A DNA stretch of 64,000 bases from JABDKJ01 sp964609215 (GTDB lineage Bacteria; Bacteroidota; Bacteroidia; Flavobacteriales_D; JABDKJ01): the NCBI GenBank assembly GCA_964609215.1, contig CAZSQZ010000001.1, positions 434,001-498,000 on the forward strand, in the 5' to 3' direction. Below are positions 1 through 8,164 of this stretch, piece by piece (the first letter of the stretch is position 1; the number at the start of each line of letters is the position of its first letter). The position numbers and the translations under genes were made by a program. The notes under the pieces were generated by a model. It did not search any database. It worked only from the letters and a program-made list of their open reading frames with translations, and was not told the DNA's origin.

Positions 1-812
1 TATCTATAAAACATGGGCTAAGGGGCCCAAATTACGCCACGGTTTCAGCTTGCGCTTCTTCTAATAATGCGTTAATCGATGCTTTCAATTTGATCAGACT
101 AGGAAAGAATGATGCGATTATCTCAGGAGGTTCGGAAGCCTGTATTAATGAAGCTGCTGTAGGAGGATTTAGCGCCCTTCAAGCGCTATCGAAAAGAAAC
201 GATGACCCAAAAACAGCCTCAAGACCTTTTGATAAGGATAGAGAAGGTTTCGTTTTGGGTGAGGGAGCTGCTGGAATAGTATTGGAGGAGTATGAGCATG
301 CTAGAAAAAGAGGAGCAAAAATATATGCGGAATTGGTAGGTAGTGGATTATCTGCAGATGCGCATCACATTACAGCCCCACATCCTGAAGGTTTGGGAGC
401 GAAAAGTGTAATGAAAGCAGCCTTGGAAGAAGCTGGGCTTAACACCTCTGAAGTGGACTACATAAATGTCCATGGAACGTCCACACCACTGGGAGATATA
501 GCCGAAACAAAAGCTATATTATCAGTTTTTGGAGAAAAAGCGTATGACCTAAATATTAGTTCTACAAAGTCTATGACTGGTCATTTGTTAGGAGCTGCAG
601 GGGCAATTGAGGCTGTTGCTTGTATAATGGCAATTAAGAATGACCTAATTCCTCCGACCATCAATCATTTCACGGATGATGAAGAAATCGATTCGAAATT
701 AAATCTTACTTTTAACCAAGCTCAGGAAAGAACCGTAAACTACGCGTTGAGCAACACTTTTGGATTTGGCGGACATAATACATCTGTCATCTTCAAAAAA
801 TTTGAGAATTAA
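1..812 (+). CDS. fabF: 3-oxoacyl-ACP synthase II (FabF), 5' end outside window
   Basis: Beta-ketoacyl-ACP synthase II, the condensing enzyme that elongates acyl-ACP with malonyl-ACP in cytoplasmic fatty acid synthesis. The frame is open from base 3, so the gene starts upstream; the TTG at base 90 is internal. The thiolase-fold triad is visible: the Cys of SACASS (codon 51-53), the His of VHGTSTPLGD (codon 471-473) and the His of MTGHLLGAAG (codon 582-584). The C-terminal NTFGFGGHN loop of the family is intact. rnc follows after two bases, the usual Bacteroidota fabF-rnc order (acpP normally lies upstream). The assignment is firm; only the N-terminal part is missing. Confidence 0.97.
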   Translation, partial: SIKHGLRGPNYATVSACASSNNALIDAFNLIRLGKNDAIISGGSEACINEAAVGGFSALQALSKRNDDPKTASRPFDKDREGFVLGEGAAGIVLEEYEHARKRGAKIYAELVGSGLSADAHHITAPHPEGLGAKSVMKAALEEAGLNTSEVDYINVHGTSTPLGDIAETKAILSVFGEKAYDLNISSTKSMTGHLLGAAGAIEAVACIMAIKNDLIPPTINHFTDDEEIDSKLNLTFNQAQERTVNYALSNTFGFGGHNTSVIFKKFEN

Positions 813-814
813 TT

Positions 815-1522
815 TTGGCCTTCTGGATATTTAAGAGAAAAAAAGACGTTCTAGGCGATAGAATAAGAAAAGCAATGTTTGATTCTTTTGGGTTTAAACC
901 CAAGAAAATCGAATTGTATAAGCTGGCCTTATGTCATAAATCTCATTCTAAGAAAGGATCTTCTAAGAACAATGAGAGATTGGAGTTTTTAGGAGATGCA
1001 GTTCTTGACCTGATAATTGCAGATTATCTTTATGAAAAATATCCTTCCAAAAAGGAAGGGGAGCTTACTAAAATGAGGGCAAGAATAGTAAGTCGAGAGA
1101 GTCTTGTTGACCTAGCTGAAAAATTAGGTGTAGGAAAGAATATACCCGTTAGAAAACAATTTGATCTTCCAAGAGAAACGATAATTGGAAATACTCTGGA
1201 GGCCATATTTGGGGCCATATACTATGATGTTGGCTATGACAAATGCATGAAAATAGGACTAGATGTTATCAGAAAGAACTTAGACTTTGAGCAGGTGATC
1301 TCTGTAAATTCTGATTATAAAAGCATGTTGCAGGAGTGGACCCAAAAGAAAAGGAAGAAAGTGGCTTACAAATGCGAGGAAATAGGCCAAGCTCCTAATG
1401 GAATTACTTTTGAAGCAACTGTTTTTATAGACGAGGTGCCTCAAGGCAGAGGCTCAGCAAGTTCAAAGAAAAATGCAGAGAAAAAAGCGGCTGAAGAGGC
1501 TTGGAAAAAACTAAAAGCATAG
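815..1522 (+). CDS. rnc: Ribonuclease III
   Basis: Double-strand-specific endoribonuclease acting in rRNA and mRNA processing, 235 aa. The catalytic domain carries the signature NERLEFLGDAV at about residues 53-63. A C-terminal dsRNA-binding domain spans about 165-235, with the lysine-rich KKNAEKKAAEEAW helix. The start is a TTG two bases after the fabF stop; the resulting extension of about 20 residues before the first helix resembles other Bacteroidota RNases III, but the Met at residue 21 is an alternative. In the second metal-binding motif (GNTLEAIFGA) residue 126 is Asn where E. coli has Asp114; Glu129 is kept. The gene is probably co-transcribed with fabF. Confidence 0.95.
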   Translation: MAFWIFKRKKDVLGDRIRKAMFDSFGFKPKKIELYKLALCHKSHSKKGSSKNNERLEFLGDAVLDLIIADYLYEKYPSKKEGELTKMRARIVSRESLVDLAEKLGVGKNIPVRKQFDLPRETIIGNTLEAIFGAIYYDVGYDKCMKIGLDVIRKNLDFEQVISVNSDYKSMLQEWTQKKRKKVAYKCEEIGQAPNGITFEATVFIDEVPQGRGSASSKKNAEKKAAEEAWKKLKA

Positions 1523-1603
1523 GATTATTACAATTCAGCGTTTAAAAAATTTCTCTTTAAGTAATATAAAACCATACAATATTGTTTTCTTTCCGTCTTG
1601 ATA

Positions 1604-2017
1604 ATGTCAAGAAAAAGGCTACATATTGAACTGGACTTTGCTTTTGCCTGTATTGGAATAAGTTGTCATCAGAAAGATTATCGTCTGGGATGGAATATTA
1701 ATGAAGCATTAAATATCCGTTTACAGAAGGTGGAATCCATCATCTTAGAAGACAAACTCTTTGGAGAAGAGATGAAATTCCCGAAATTCTATTTTCAAGA
1801 TGAAGTAAATGGGGCGGAGTATACCCTTATTGGAAATAGAAATAAATGGGGGTTTTTGATTCCAGAAGAGCCTAATATGGATTATTTTCTGGTAATTAAT
1901 TCGGAGAGATTTGATAGAAAGGAAACATTACAAAAGCTACGGGACATAAATATTATTCTGTCTTTTGGAAGCTTGAATGTTGAGAAATTAAAAAATAAAG
2001 AGAGGCTTTTACTTTAA
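1604..2017 (+). CDS. IPExxxVDY family protein
   Basis: Small Bacteroidota-specific protein of unknown function, 137 aa, named for its central motif. Here the motif reads IPEEPNMDYFLVI at about residues 86-98. It lies between rnc and pyk, the place where this family is usually found. No signal peptide or membrane segment is visible, so it is probably cytosolic. An in-frame TTG two codons upstream (1598) is an alternative start; I chose the ATG. The pyk ATG follows four bases after the stop, so the two are probably co-transcribed. Family membership is fairly certain, but no biochemical role is known to me. Confidence 0.85.
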   Translation: MSRKRLHIELDFAFACIGISCHQKDYRLGWNINEALNIRLQKVESIILEDKLFGEEMKFPKFYFQDEVNGAEYTLIGNRNKWGFLIPEEPNMDYFLVINSERFDRKETLQKLRDINIILSFGSLNVEKLKNKERLLL

Positions 2018-2021
2018 GATA

Positions 2022-3443
2022 ATGAAAACGAAGCAGACCAAAATAATTGCAACAATAGGCCCCAGTTGCTCATCTGTAGATAAGTTAAGAGAACTTATTG
2101 AAAGTGGAATGAATGTGGCTAGGTTAAATTTTTCTCATGGAGACCACGAGACAAAAACCACGATAATTGCAGATATCAGAAAGTTAAATGAAGAAATGGG
2201 AAGCCATATTGCTATCCTAGCAGATCTTCAAGGGCCTAAGATAAGAGTAGGAGATATGGGTGAAGGAGTTCTTCTAGAAGAGGGCGCTTCTTTTAAGTTC
2301 TCAACCAATAAAATAATAGGTTCTTCAGAACAAGCCTATATAAGCTATTCTCATTTTGCCAAGGATGTTAATCCCGGAGAAAAAATTCTTTTGGACGATG
2401 GGAAATTGGAGTTATTGGTTAAGGAAACCAATAGAATAGACGAGGTAATTACAACAGTGTCGCATGGAGGAATTTTGAAATCCAACAAGGGCGTTAATTT
2501 GCCGAATACCGCAATCTCTCAGCCATCTATAACGGATAAGGACAAAAAGGATTTGGCTTTTGCTATTTCTGAATCTGTTGATTGGGTTGCGTTATCTTTT
2601 GTGCGTTTTGCCTCAGATGTTCACGAACTTAGAGATTTAATCAAGCAGCATAAAGGAACCGCAAAAATTATAGCAAAGATTGAAAAACCAGAGGCGCTAG
2701 AGAATATTGAATCCATAATTGAAGCCACGGACGCTCTTATGATTGCGAGAGGGGACTTAGGAGTTGAAGTACCTATGGAGAATGTTCCTGTTATCCAAAA
2801 GAAGTTGGTTAAGAATTGCATCAGAAAAGCAAAGCCTGTTATTGTTGCAACACAGATGATGGAGTCTATGATTGAGAACATAACCCCTACCAGAGCAGAA
2901 GTAAACGATGTAGCGAATGCGGTTTTAGATGGGGCAGACGCGGTAATGCTTAGCGGAGAAACGTCAGTGGGAAAGTATCCCGTGGAAACAGTTCAAAATA
3001 TGGCGAAGATCATTTCGCAGATAGAAGAAACCGATGGCATTTATTATCAGGAGTATGCGCCAAGCGATAATAAAGGAGAACGATTTACCAGTGATTTAAT
3101 CTGTTTTTCTTCCTGTAGACTCGCTCAACGATCGGATGCAAAAGCCATTATTTCAATGACTTATTCTGGATATACAGCCTTCAAAATATCTAGCCATAGA
3201 CCTAAAGCAAAGATTTTTGTTTTTACTGGAAATCGAGAGCTCATGACCAAGTTAAGTTTGGTTTGGGGCGTAGAGGCTTTCTACTATGATTCTATGATCA
3301 GTACAGACCAGACTATTTCGGACATCCGATTATTTCTCCTAAACAATGGACATTTGAATGAAGGAGATATGATGGTGAACACCGCTTCGATTCCAATAGC
3401 AGATAGAGGTATGTCTAATATGTTAAAGTTAAGCCAAGTTTAA
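2022..3443 (+). CDS. pyk: Pyruvate kinase
   Basis: Converts phosphoenolpyruvate and ADP to pyruvate and ATP, the last step of glycolysis. At 473 aa it has the usual bacterial length. Visible motifs are the N-terminal SGMNVARLNFSHG (about 28-40), the ADLQGPKIR loop (67-75), the catalytic IAKIEKPEAL with Lys219 and metal-ligand Glu221, RGDLGVEV with Asp245, and ATQMMESMIENITPTRAEV followed by DAVMLSGETSVGKYP. The C-terminal domain follows from about 350. The stop abuts the start of the next gene, so translation of the two is likely linked. Confidence 0.97.
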   Translation: MKTKQTKIIATIGPSCSSVDKLRELIESGMNVARLNFSHGDHETKTTIIADIRKLNEEMGSHIAILADLQGPKIRVGDMGEGVLLEEGASFKFSTNKIIGSSEQAYISYSHFAKDVNPGEKILLDDGKLELLVKETNRIDEVITTVSHGGILKSNKGVNLPNTAISQPSITDKDKKDLAFAISESVDWVALSFVRFASDVHELRDLIKQHKGTAKIIAKIEKPEALENIESIIEATDALMIARGDLGVEVPMENVPVIQKKLVKNCIRKAKPVIVATQMMESMIENITPTRAEVNDVANAVLDGADAVMLSGETSVGKYPVETVQNMAKIISQIEETDGIYYQEYAPSDNKGERFTSDLICFSSCRLAQRSDAKAIISMTYSGYTAFKISSHRPKAKIFVFTGNRELMTKLSLVWGVEAFYYDSMISTDQTISDIRLFLLNNGHLNEGDMMVNTASIPIADRGMSNMLKLSQV

Positions 3444-4514
3444 ATGACAAAAAGAGAGATCAATTTATTAAAAAGAATTTGTGAAGTAGCAGGGGCGCCC
3501 GGCTTTGAGCAAAGGGTAAGAGAACTTGTTCTTAAAGAAATAAAAGGTCATGTAGATGAGGTTTCTATCGATAATATGGGAAATATTTCCGCTATTATTC
3601 GTGGAACCGAGCGCGTCAAAAAGGGTGAAAGAAGGAAAAGAGCAATGGTGGGAGCACATATGGATGAAATAGGATTCATAGTTTCCCATATTGGAGCCAA
3701 CGGTTTTTTAAGATTCCATACTCTAGGAGGATTTGATCCTAAAACCTTAACCGCTCAACGAGTAATCGTTCACGGTAAAAAAGATTTAGTAGGTGTTATG
3801 GGAGCTAAGCCAATACACGTTATGACTCCTGCAGAACGCAATAAAGCACCTAAGATAAGTGACTATTGGATAGATATGGGAATGCCCAAAAAAGAAGTAG
3901 AAAAATATATTTCTGTTGGTGACCCTATTACACGAGACCGTGAACTCATTGAAATGGGTGACTGCGTGAATTGTAAATCCATTGACAATAGAGTTTCCGT
4001 TTTCATTTTGATAGAAGCGTTAAAAGCGATTAAAAAACCTAAATACGACATTTATGGAGTATTTACGGTACAAGAGGAAATTGGATTGAGAGGTGCGGAG
4101 GTTGCTGCACTTGAAATTCAACCGGATTTCGGTTTTGGTTTAGATACAACTATTGCATTTGATGTTCCAGGTGCAGGAGCCCACGAAAAAATCACAGAAG
4201 TGGGTAAAGGAACTGCGATAAAGATAATGGATGCAAGAACAGTTTGCGATTACAGAATGGTAGACTACATGAAAAAAACGGCTAAGAAGCATAAAATAAC
4301 TTGGCAGCCGGAATTATTACCAGCTGGAGGAACAGACACTGCTCCTATTCAAAGGAATGTTGCAGGAGGATCCATTGCAGGAGCAATTTCAATTCCAACA
4401 AGACATATTCATACCGTAATTGAGATGGCAAGTAAATCGGACATAGACCTTTCTATAAAGCTGCTTACCAAATGTCTGACAGAACTCCACACCTACGATT
4501 GGTCTTTTAAATAG
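3444..4514 (+). CDS. M42 family metallopeptidase (glutamyl/leucyl aminopeptidase-like)
   Basis: Cytosolic dinuclear-metal aminopeptidase of the M42 (FrvX/PepA-like) family, 356 aa. The ATG directly follows the pyk stop. Candidate metal ligands and catalytic residues in family order are His72 (GAHMDEIGF), Asp181 (KSIDNRVS), Glu211-Glu212 (VQEEIGLRG), Asp234 (FGLDTT) and a His in PTRHIHT at about 321-323. It has no signal peptide. Older annotations call such proteins endoglucanases; the peptidase assignment is better supported by the ligand pattern. Its 3' end overlaps the convergent pheS by 8 bases. Confidence 0.92.
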   Translation: MTKREINLLKRICEVAGAPGFEQRVRELVLKEIKGHVDEVSIDNMGNISAIIRGTERVKKGERRKRAMVGAHMDEIGFIVSHIGANGFLRFHTLGGFDPKTLTAQRVIVHGKKDLVGVMGAKPIHVMTPAERNKAPKISDYWIDMGMPKKEVEKYISVGDPITRDRELIEMGDCVNCKSIDNRVSVFILIEALKAIKKPKYDIYGVFTVQEEIGLRGAEVAALEIQPDFGFGLDTTIAFDVPGAGAHEKITEVGKGTAIKIMDARTVCDYRMVDYMKKTAKKHKITWQPELLPAGGTDTAPIQRNVAGGSIAGAISIPTRHIHTVIEMASKSDIDLSIKLLTKCLTELHTYDWSFK

Positions 4515-5514
4515 TAGACTTAAATTGCTCTAGGAATCGAATATCGTTTTCAAAAAAATGACGGATATCGCTAATTTGATATCTAAGCATTGCAATACGT
4601 TCTATTCCCATTCCAAAGGCGAATCCAGAGTATTCGTTTGTATCAATATTACAATTGCTAAGAACATTCGGATCAACCATTCCACAACCCATAATTTCTA
4701 ACCAACCTGTTCCCTTGGTAATTTTATAATCGGTTTCCGTTTCTAAGCCCCAATAAACATCAACTTCTGCGCTAGGTTCAGTGAATGGAAAATAAGAAGG
4801 CCTTAAACGTATTTTAGAATCCGCTCCAAAAAATTCGCGAGCAAAGTAAAGTAATGTCTGTTTCAAATCCGCAAAAGAAACATCCTTGTCAATATACAAA
4901 CCTTCTATTTGGTGAAAGATGCAATGCGAACGTGCTGAGATAGCTTCATTTCTAAAAACTCTTCCTGGAGAAATGGTTCTAATGGGAGGCTCAGAAGTTT
5001 CCATAACCCTAACTTGAACCGATGAGGTATGTGTTCTAAGAGCAATATCTTTTTCAATAAAAAAGGTGTCTTGCATATCCCTTGCAGGATGCTCTTCAGG
5101 AAAATTAAGAGCAGTGAAATTATGCCAATCATCCTCTATTTCCGGTCCCTCAGAAACAGAAAAACCAATACCTTTAAAGATGTCTACAATTTCATTCCTT
5201 ACAATAGAAATAGGATGTCTGCTTCCTTCAAATGTAGTTTTAACCGGCCTAGACCAGTCATAAGTGGATTCACCATTTTGAGAATCCTCCTCCCCATTTC
5301 CTTTGATCTTTAAGGTGGCTTTTTGCTTTAGCTCATTTAAAAGTTGTCCTACTTCTTTTTTCTCCTCGTTAGGAACATTTTTAAAGTCAGCATACAAGTC
5401 TTTTATGATTCCCTTTCTCCCTAAAAACTTAATCCTAAAAGTTTCTATTTCCTCGGGATTTCCAGCACTGAAAGCCTCAACCTCCTTTAGTATCTCTGCA
5501 ATTTTTGCCTTCAT
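4507..5514 (-). CDS. pheS: Phenylalanine-tRNA ligase alpha subunit
   Basis: Catalytic subunit of the alpha2-beta2 phenylalanyl-tRNA synthetase, 335 aa. An N-terminal coiled-coil tRNA-binding arm (about 1-85, including KFLGRKGIIKDLY) precedes the class II catalytic core. In the core, motif 2 is PGRVFRNEAISARSH, the substrate region is FPFTEPSAEVDVYWG, and motif 3 is GFAFGMGIERIAMLRY. The ATG overlaps the stop of the upstream cyclophilin gene by one base (TAATG), so the two are translationally coupled. pheT is not in the window, which is common in Bacteroidota. The 3' end overlaps the M42 peptidase gene by 8 bases. Confidence 0.97.
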   Translation of the reverse strand: MKAKIAEILKEVEAFSAGNPEEIETFRIKFLGRKGIIKDLYADFKNVPNEEKKEVGQLLNELKQKATLKIKGNGEEDSQNGESTYDWSRPVKTTFEGSRHPISIVRNEIVDIFKGIGFSVSEGPEIEDDWHNFTALNFPEEHPARDMQDTFFIEKDIALRTHTSSVQVRVMETSEPPIRTISPGRVFRNEAISARSHCIFHQIEGLYIDKDVSFADLKQTLLYFAREFFGADSKIRLRPSYFPFTEPSAEVDVYWGLETETDYKITKGTGWLEIMGCGMVDPNVLSNCNIDTNEYSGFAFGMGIERIAMLRYQISDIRHFFENDIRFLEQFKSTI

Positions 5515-6404
5515 TAATCTACAATGGATAAAGTCATGCTTACATCCTCAACAGGTCTATTAGGAGACGCTGTTTCCACTGCAGCAATTAAATCGATTAC
5601 CTCAAGACCTTCAATAACCTCCCCAAAGACAGTATAACCACCATCCAAAGATGGATAACCACCAATTTCTTCATAAATCTTGTCTTTTTCCGAAGGCCCG
5701 TTTTTCTCGTAGTTGGCCTTAACTATTTGTCTAACCTCTTCTACGATTTCCTGAAATCTAACTCGTGCATTTTCTGCAGTGCTTGGATTAGTTCTGGCCT
5801 GATTTCTCAATTCATTCATTTCATTATTGAAAGCCTCACCTTCGGGGCTCAATAAATATTCTTGAATCATTTGATTTTCCTTTTGTGGATTCATCGTAGC
5901 GGGGATCTTAAGGCCCTGAACAATATAAAACTGGCTTCCGCTAGAATTCTTTTCCGGGTTTACGTTATCTGGTTGTCGAGCAGCGGCCAAAGCTCCTTTC
6001 TTATGAAAAAATTGAGGTAGTATTTCTGCAGGGATGGTATACCCAGGACCGCCTGAACCCAATCTTTTTCCCGGTTCCGCTCCTCTTGATTCAGGATCTC
6101 CACCTTGAATCATAAATTCAGACATTACTCTATGGAATAAAAGATCATTGTAAAACCCTTCATTTATAAGCTTCACAAAGTTATCTCTGTGTTTTGGAGT
6201 CTCATTGTATAATTCAGCCACCATATCGCCAAATTTTGTAGATATTTTTACTCTTACTCTTTTATCTTCTTGCATAATCGTTGTTTCAGCTACTTGTTCA
6301 ATAGTACTTTTATCCTCTGAAACTTTATTTTGAGCGGGCTCTGCGCAGCTATTAAAAAGTAATGCCAGAGCTATAAATGGAAGAAGTTTAAGACTATTTT
6401 TCAT
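5514..6404 (-). CDS. Cyclophilin-type peptidyl-prolyl isomerase lipoprotein
   Basis: Predicted surface or periplasmic prolyl isomerase, 296 aa. The N-terminus has a signal peptide ending in the lipobox LLFNSC, with lipidated Cys near residue 20. The cyclophilin fold starts at about residue 50, with FHRVMSEFMIQGGDP, GSGGPGYTIPAE and SSGSQFYIVQG. An insertion of about 75 charged, helical residues (about 175-250) interrupts the barrel before the terminal strand YTVFGEVIEGLEVID; it is absent from E. coli PpiA. It is followed by pheS with a TAATG overlap. Confidence 0.92.
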   Translation of the reverse strand: MKNSLKLLPFIALALLFNSCAEPAQNKVSEDKSTIEQVAETTIMQEDKRVRVKISTKFGDMVAELYNETPKHRDNFVKLINEGFYNDLLFHRVMSEFMIQGGDPESRGAEPGKRLGSGGPGYTIPAEILPQFFHKKGALAAARQPDNVNPEKNSSGSQFYIVQGLKIPATMNPQKENQMIQEYLLSPEGEAFNNEMNELRNQARTNPSTAENARVRFQEIVEEVRQIVKANYEKNGPSEKDKIYEEIGGYPSLDGGYTVFGEVIEGLEVIDLIAAVETASPNRPVEDVSMTLSIVD

Positions 6405-6539
6405 CGAATAATTCTATTTAAGATTCTTAACTATCGTATAAATTTGATGGGTAAATCGCATCTAACTAGGGGTATTTTCTTAATTTTGTTAAAGCACCCA
6501 AACTATTTAGGGGCAAAAATACTAAATAAGTCAGGAAGA

Positions 6540-6914
6540 ATGAAAGGCATACTAATAAAGACCGTTCTAATAGTTGTTATCGCTTTGGGATTTAGTTCAT
6601 GCAGAAAAACTGAAGACACAATAGCACGAATTACAGTTGTTGATATTAACGGTGTTGGGATTGCCGATGCTGAGGTGAGGCTTTTTGGTGATGGTTCGGG
6701 AACCACAGTAAATGTGGGGGATGTTAGAGTAGATGAAATGGCTGTTACAAATGCTGCAGGGGATGCCGTATTTGATTTCACCGAATTCTATGAACCAGGT
6801 CAGGCAGGGCTATTCGTGCTTAGTATTGAGGTGGTAAAAGACACTCTTGAAGCAGAAAGCATTATCAAGGTAGAACCGGAAGTAGTTAATGAGGAAACGG
6901 TAATTCTTCAGTAA
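6540..6914 (+). CDS. Small lipoprotein, paralogue of the next gene
   Basis: Unrecognised lipoprotein of 124 aa. I chose the ATG at 6540 because it gives a clean signal peptide ending in LGFSSC; an upstream in-frame start (6444) would bury that signal. The mature part looks like one beta-sandwich of the carboxypeptidase-regulatory or Ig-like kind (ITVVDINGVGIADAEVRLF, then TNAAGDAVFDF). The next gene encodes a clear paralogue sharing the TNAAG-AVFD and GLFVLSIEV blocks, so the pair arose by tandem duplication. Function unknown; probably anchored in the outer membrane. Confidence 0.75.
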   Translation: MKGILIKTVLIVVIALGFSSCRKTEDTIARITVVDINGVGIADAEVRLFGDGSGTTVNVGDVRVDEMAVTNAAGDAVFDFTEFYEPGQAGLFVLSIEVVKDTLEAESIIKVEPEVVNEETVILQ

Positions 6915-6924
6915 ATATTAATTT

Positions 6925-7272
6925 GTGATCTTTCGAAAATCCATTTTTATCCTATCCCTTATTATTCTGTTTTCATCCTGTCGTGAAACAGAAAACACCA
7001 TTGTAAACATAAGAGTTGTGGATATGCAGGCAATGACTATCACAGGAGCTCAAGTGACTTTATTTAGCCAACCAGAAGATAGTGAGATAGAAGTAATGGA
7101 AGAAACCAATGCTGCAGGTGAAGCTGTCTTTGATCTTTCCAGCTTTTTTTTGGATGGTCAATTTGGCCTTTTTGTACTAAGTATTGAAGTAGAAGCCGAT
7201 ACCTTAAGCGCAAATAGCATTATTCAGATTATTCCAGAAGAAGTGAATGAACTTACCGTTGTTGTTCAATAA
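6925..7272 (+). CDS. Small lipoprotein, paralogue of the preceding gene
   Basis: Unrecognised lipoprotein of 115 aa starting at GTG 6925, ten bases after its paralogue. The signal peptide ends in LIILFSSC. The mature domain repeats the layout of its neighbour: VDMQAMTITGAQVTLF, then TNAAGEAVFDLSSF and GLFVLSIEVEADTL, ending in a Glu/Val-rich strand. One regulatory-like beta-sandwich with no catalytic motif is predicted. The two are probably co-transcribed. Its last 20 bases overlap the convergent gene at 7253-7594. No function can be assigned. Confidence 0.75.
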   Translation: MIFRKSIFILSLIILFSSCRETENTIVNIRVVDMQAMTITGAQVTLFSQPEDSEIEVMEETNAAGEAVFDLSSFFLDGQFGLFVLSIEVEADTLSANSIIQIIPEEVNELTVVVQ

Positions 7273-7594
7273 AATAATCCATTAAAGCCTGTTTTACTAA
7301 TCTTTCCTGTTCCTTATCGCTTAATGGAGGCAGCTCTTCCCTAAACTCAAAAATAGGCCAACCATTTTCTCCTCTTTCTTTAAATCTATAATAGCCAAGA
7401 GGCTCTAAAAGAGTGCAAACAGCAATATGCATAAGGTTTACCTTATCATCCTTGGAATATTTTCTATAACCAAAACCCAATTCCTGAACACCTACCAAAA
7501 AAAGAATAGATTGCAGGTCAAGCTCATCACCGTATTCTTCTGAGCGCATTTTCAGAAACTCAGCCCATTTATTGTTGAAATCAAAATCTATCAA
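7253..7594 (-). CDS. Conserved hypothetical protein
   Basis: A 113-aa acidic cytosolic protein without signal peptide or membrane segment. It resembles small conserved Bacteroidota hypotheticals, but I do not recognise a named family. Predicted mostly helical, with an aromatic stretch (ELGFGYRKYSKDDK, then LGYYRFKERGENGWP) in the middle. It ends 20 bases inside the convergent lipoprotein gene and stands alone on its strand. Coding is supported by an ATG start, typical codon use and an unbroken frame between well-supported genes. Confidence 0.65.
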   Translation of the reverse strand: MIDFDFNNKWAEFLKMRSEEYGDELDLQSILFLVGVQELGFGYRKYSKDDKVNLMHIAVCTLLEPLGYYRFKERGENGWPIFEFREELPPLSDKEQERLVKQALMDYFIEQQR

Positions 7595-7648
7595 AACTAG
7601 AGCAAAGAAAAAAAATCTATTCTCTCATTTTAGTATTGGAATAAAAAA

Positions 7649-7656
7649 TAGTTTTG
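7649..7656 (+). promoter_or_regulatory. Possible Bacteroidota -7 promoter element before cvpA
   Basis: TAGTTTTG fits the Bacteroidota housekeeping -7 consensus TAnnTTTG. It lies only four bases before the cvpA ATG, so the transcript would be nearly leaderless. The -33 TTTG element is not convincing at the expected spacing. Such 8-mers occur by chance in AT-rich DNA. Confidence 0.3.
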
Positions 7657-7660
7657 AATT

Positions 7661-8164
7661 ATGATTGCATTAGATATAGGAATTTTGGTAATCACACTAT
7701 GGCTTGGCTACAAAGGTTTTACAAAAGGGATCATTATTGAGCTGGCATCACTAGTCGCACTGGCACTTGGGGTATATGGCGCAATTCATTTTTCTAAGCT
7801 TTTAACTCCCTATATCATTGGCTTTGGAATATCGGAGAAATACACTCCAATATTGAGTTTTGCAGCAACCTTTATTCTCATTTTATTAGTAATTCATTTA
7901 TTGGCAAAATTAATTACTAAGCTGATAGACGCTCTATCACTATCCTTTCTGAATAAAATCGGAGGCGCGCTATTTGGAGCATTAAAAGGATTACTGATAT
8001 GCACAGTCATTATTCTTTATGTCAATAAAATAGATCAACGCATTTCCTTTTTAAGTTCTGAAATGAAAGAAGAGTCTATATTTTATAATCCCATGTTGGG
8101 GATTGGTGAAAATGTTTTCCCTAAAATAATGGATGAATATTTTCCCAAGAAAAAAGAAAATTAA
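7661..8164 (+). CDS. CvpA family membrane protein
   Basis: Inner-membrane protein of 167 aa of the CvpA (colicin V production) family. Four hydrophobic segments are visible: about 4-25 starting with the family-typical DIGILVITLWLGYKGFTKGI, 28-48, 65-85 and 102-122. The conserved GGALFGALKGLLI block precedes the last helix. The C-terminal tail is polar. The family's exact biochemical role is unsettled; links to envelope stability have been reported. The stop overlaps that of convergent pgk by four bases (TTAA). Confidence 0.88.
   Translation: MIALDIGILVITLWLGYKGFTKGIIIELASLVALALGVYGAIHFSKLLTPYIIGFGISEKYTPILSFAATFILILLVIHLLAKLITKLIDALSLSFLNKIGGALFGALKGLLICTVIILYVNKIDQRISFLSSEMKEESIFYNPMLGIGENVFPKIMDEYFPKKKEN

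Noticed and set aside
5029..5563. Three plus-strand open frames opposite pheS
   Set aside because: They lie wholly antisense to a well-conserved gene, have no recognised motifs and shadow its codon pattern.
6439..6488. Two TAnnTTTG matches (6439-6446, 6481-6488) before the lipoprotein pair
   Set aside because: No -33 element at the right distance; such matches are common by chance in AT-rich DNA. Not listed as promoters.
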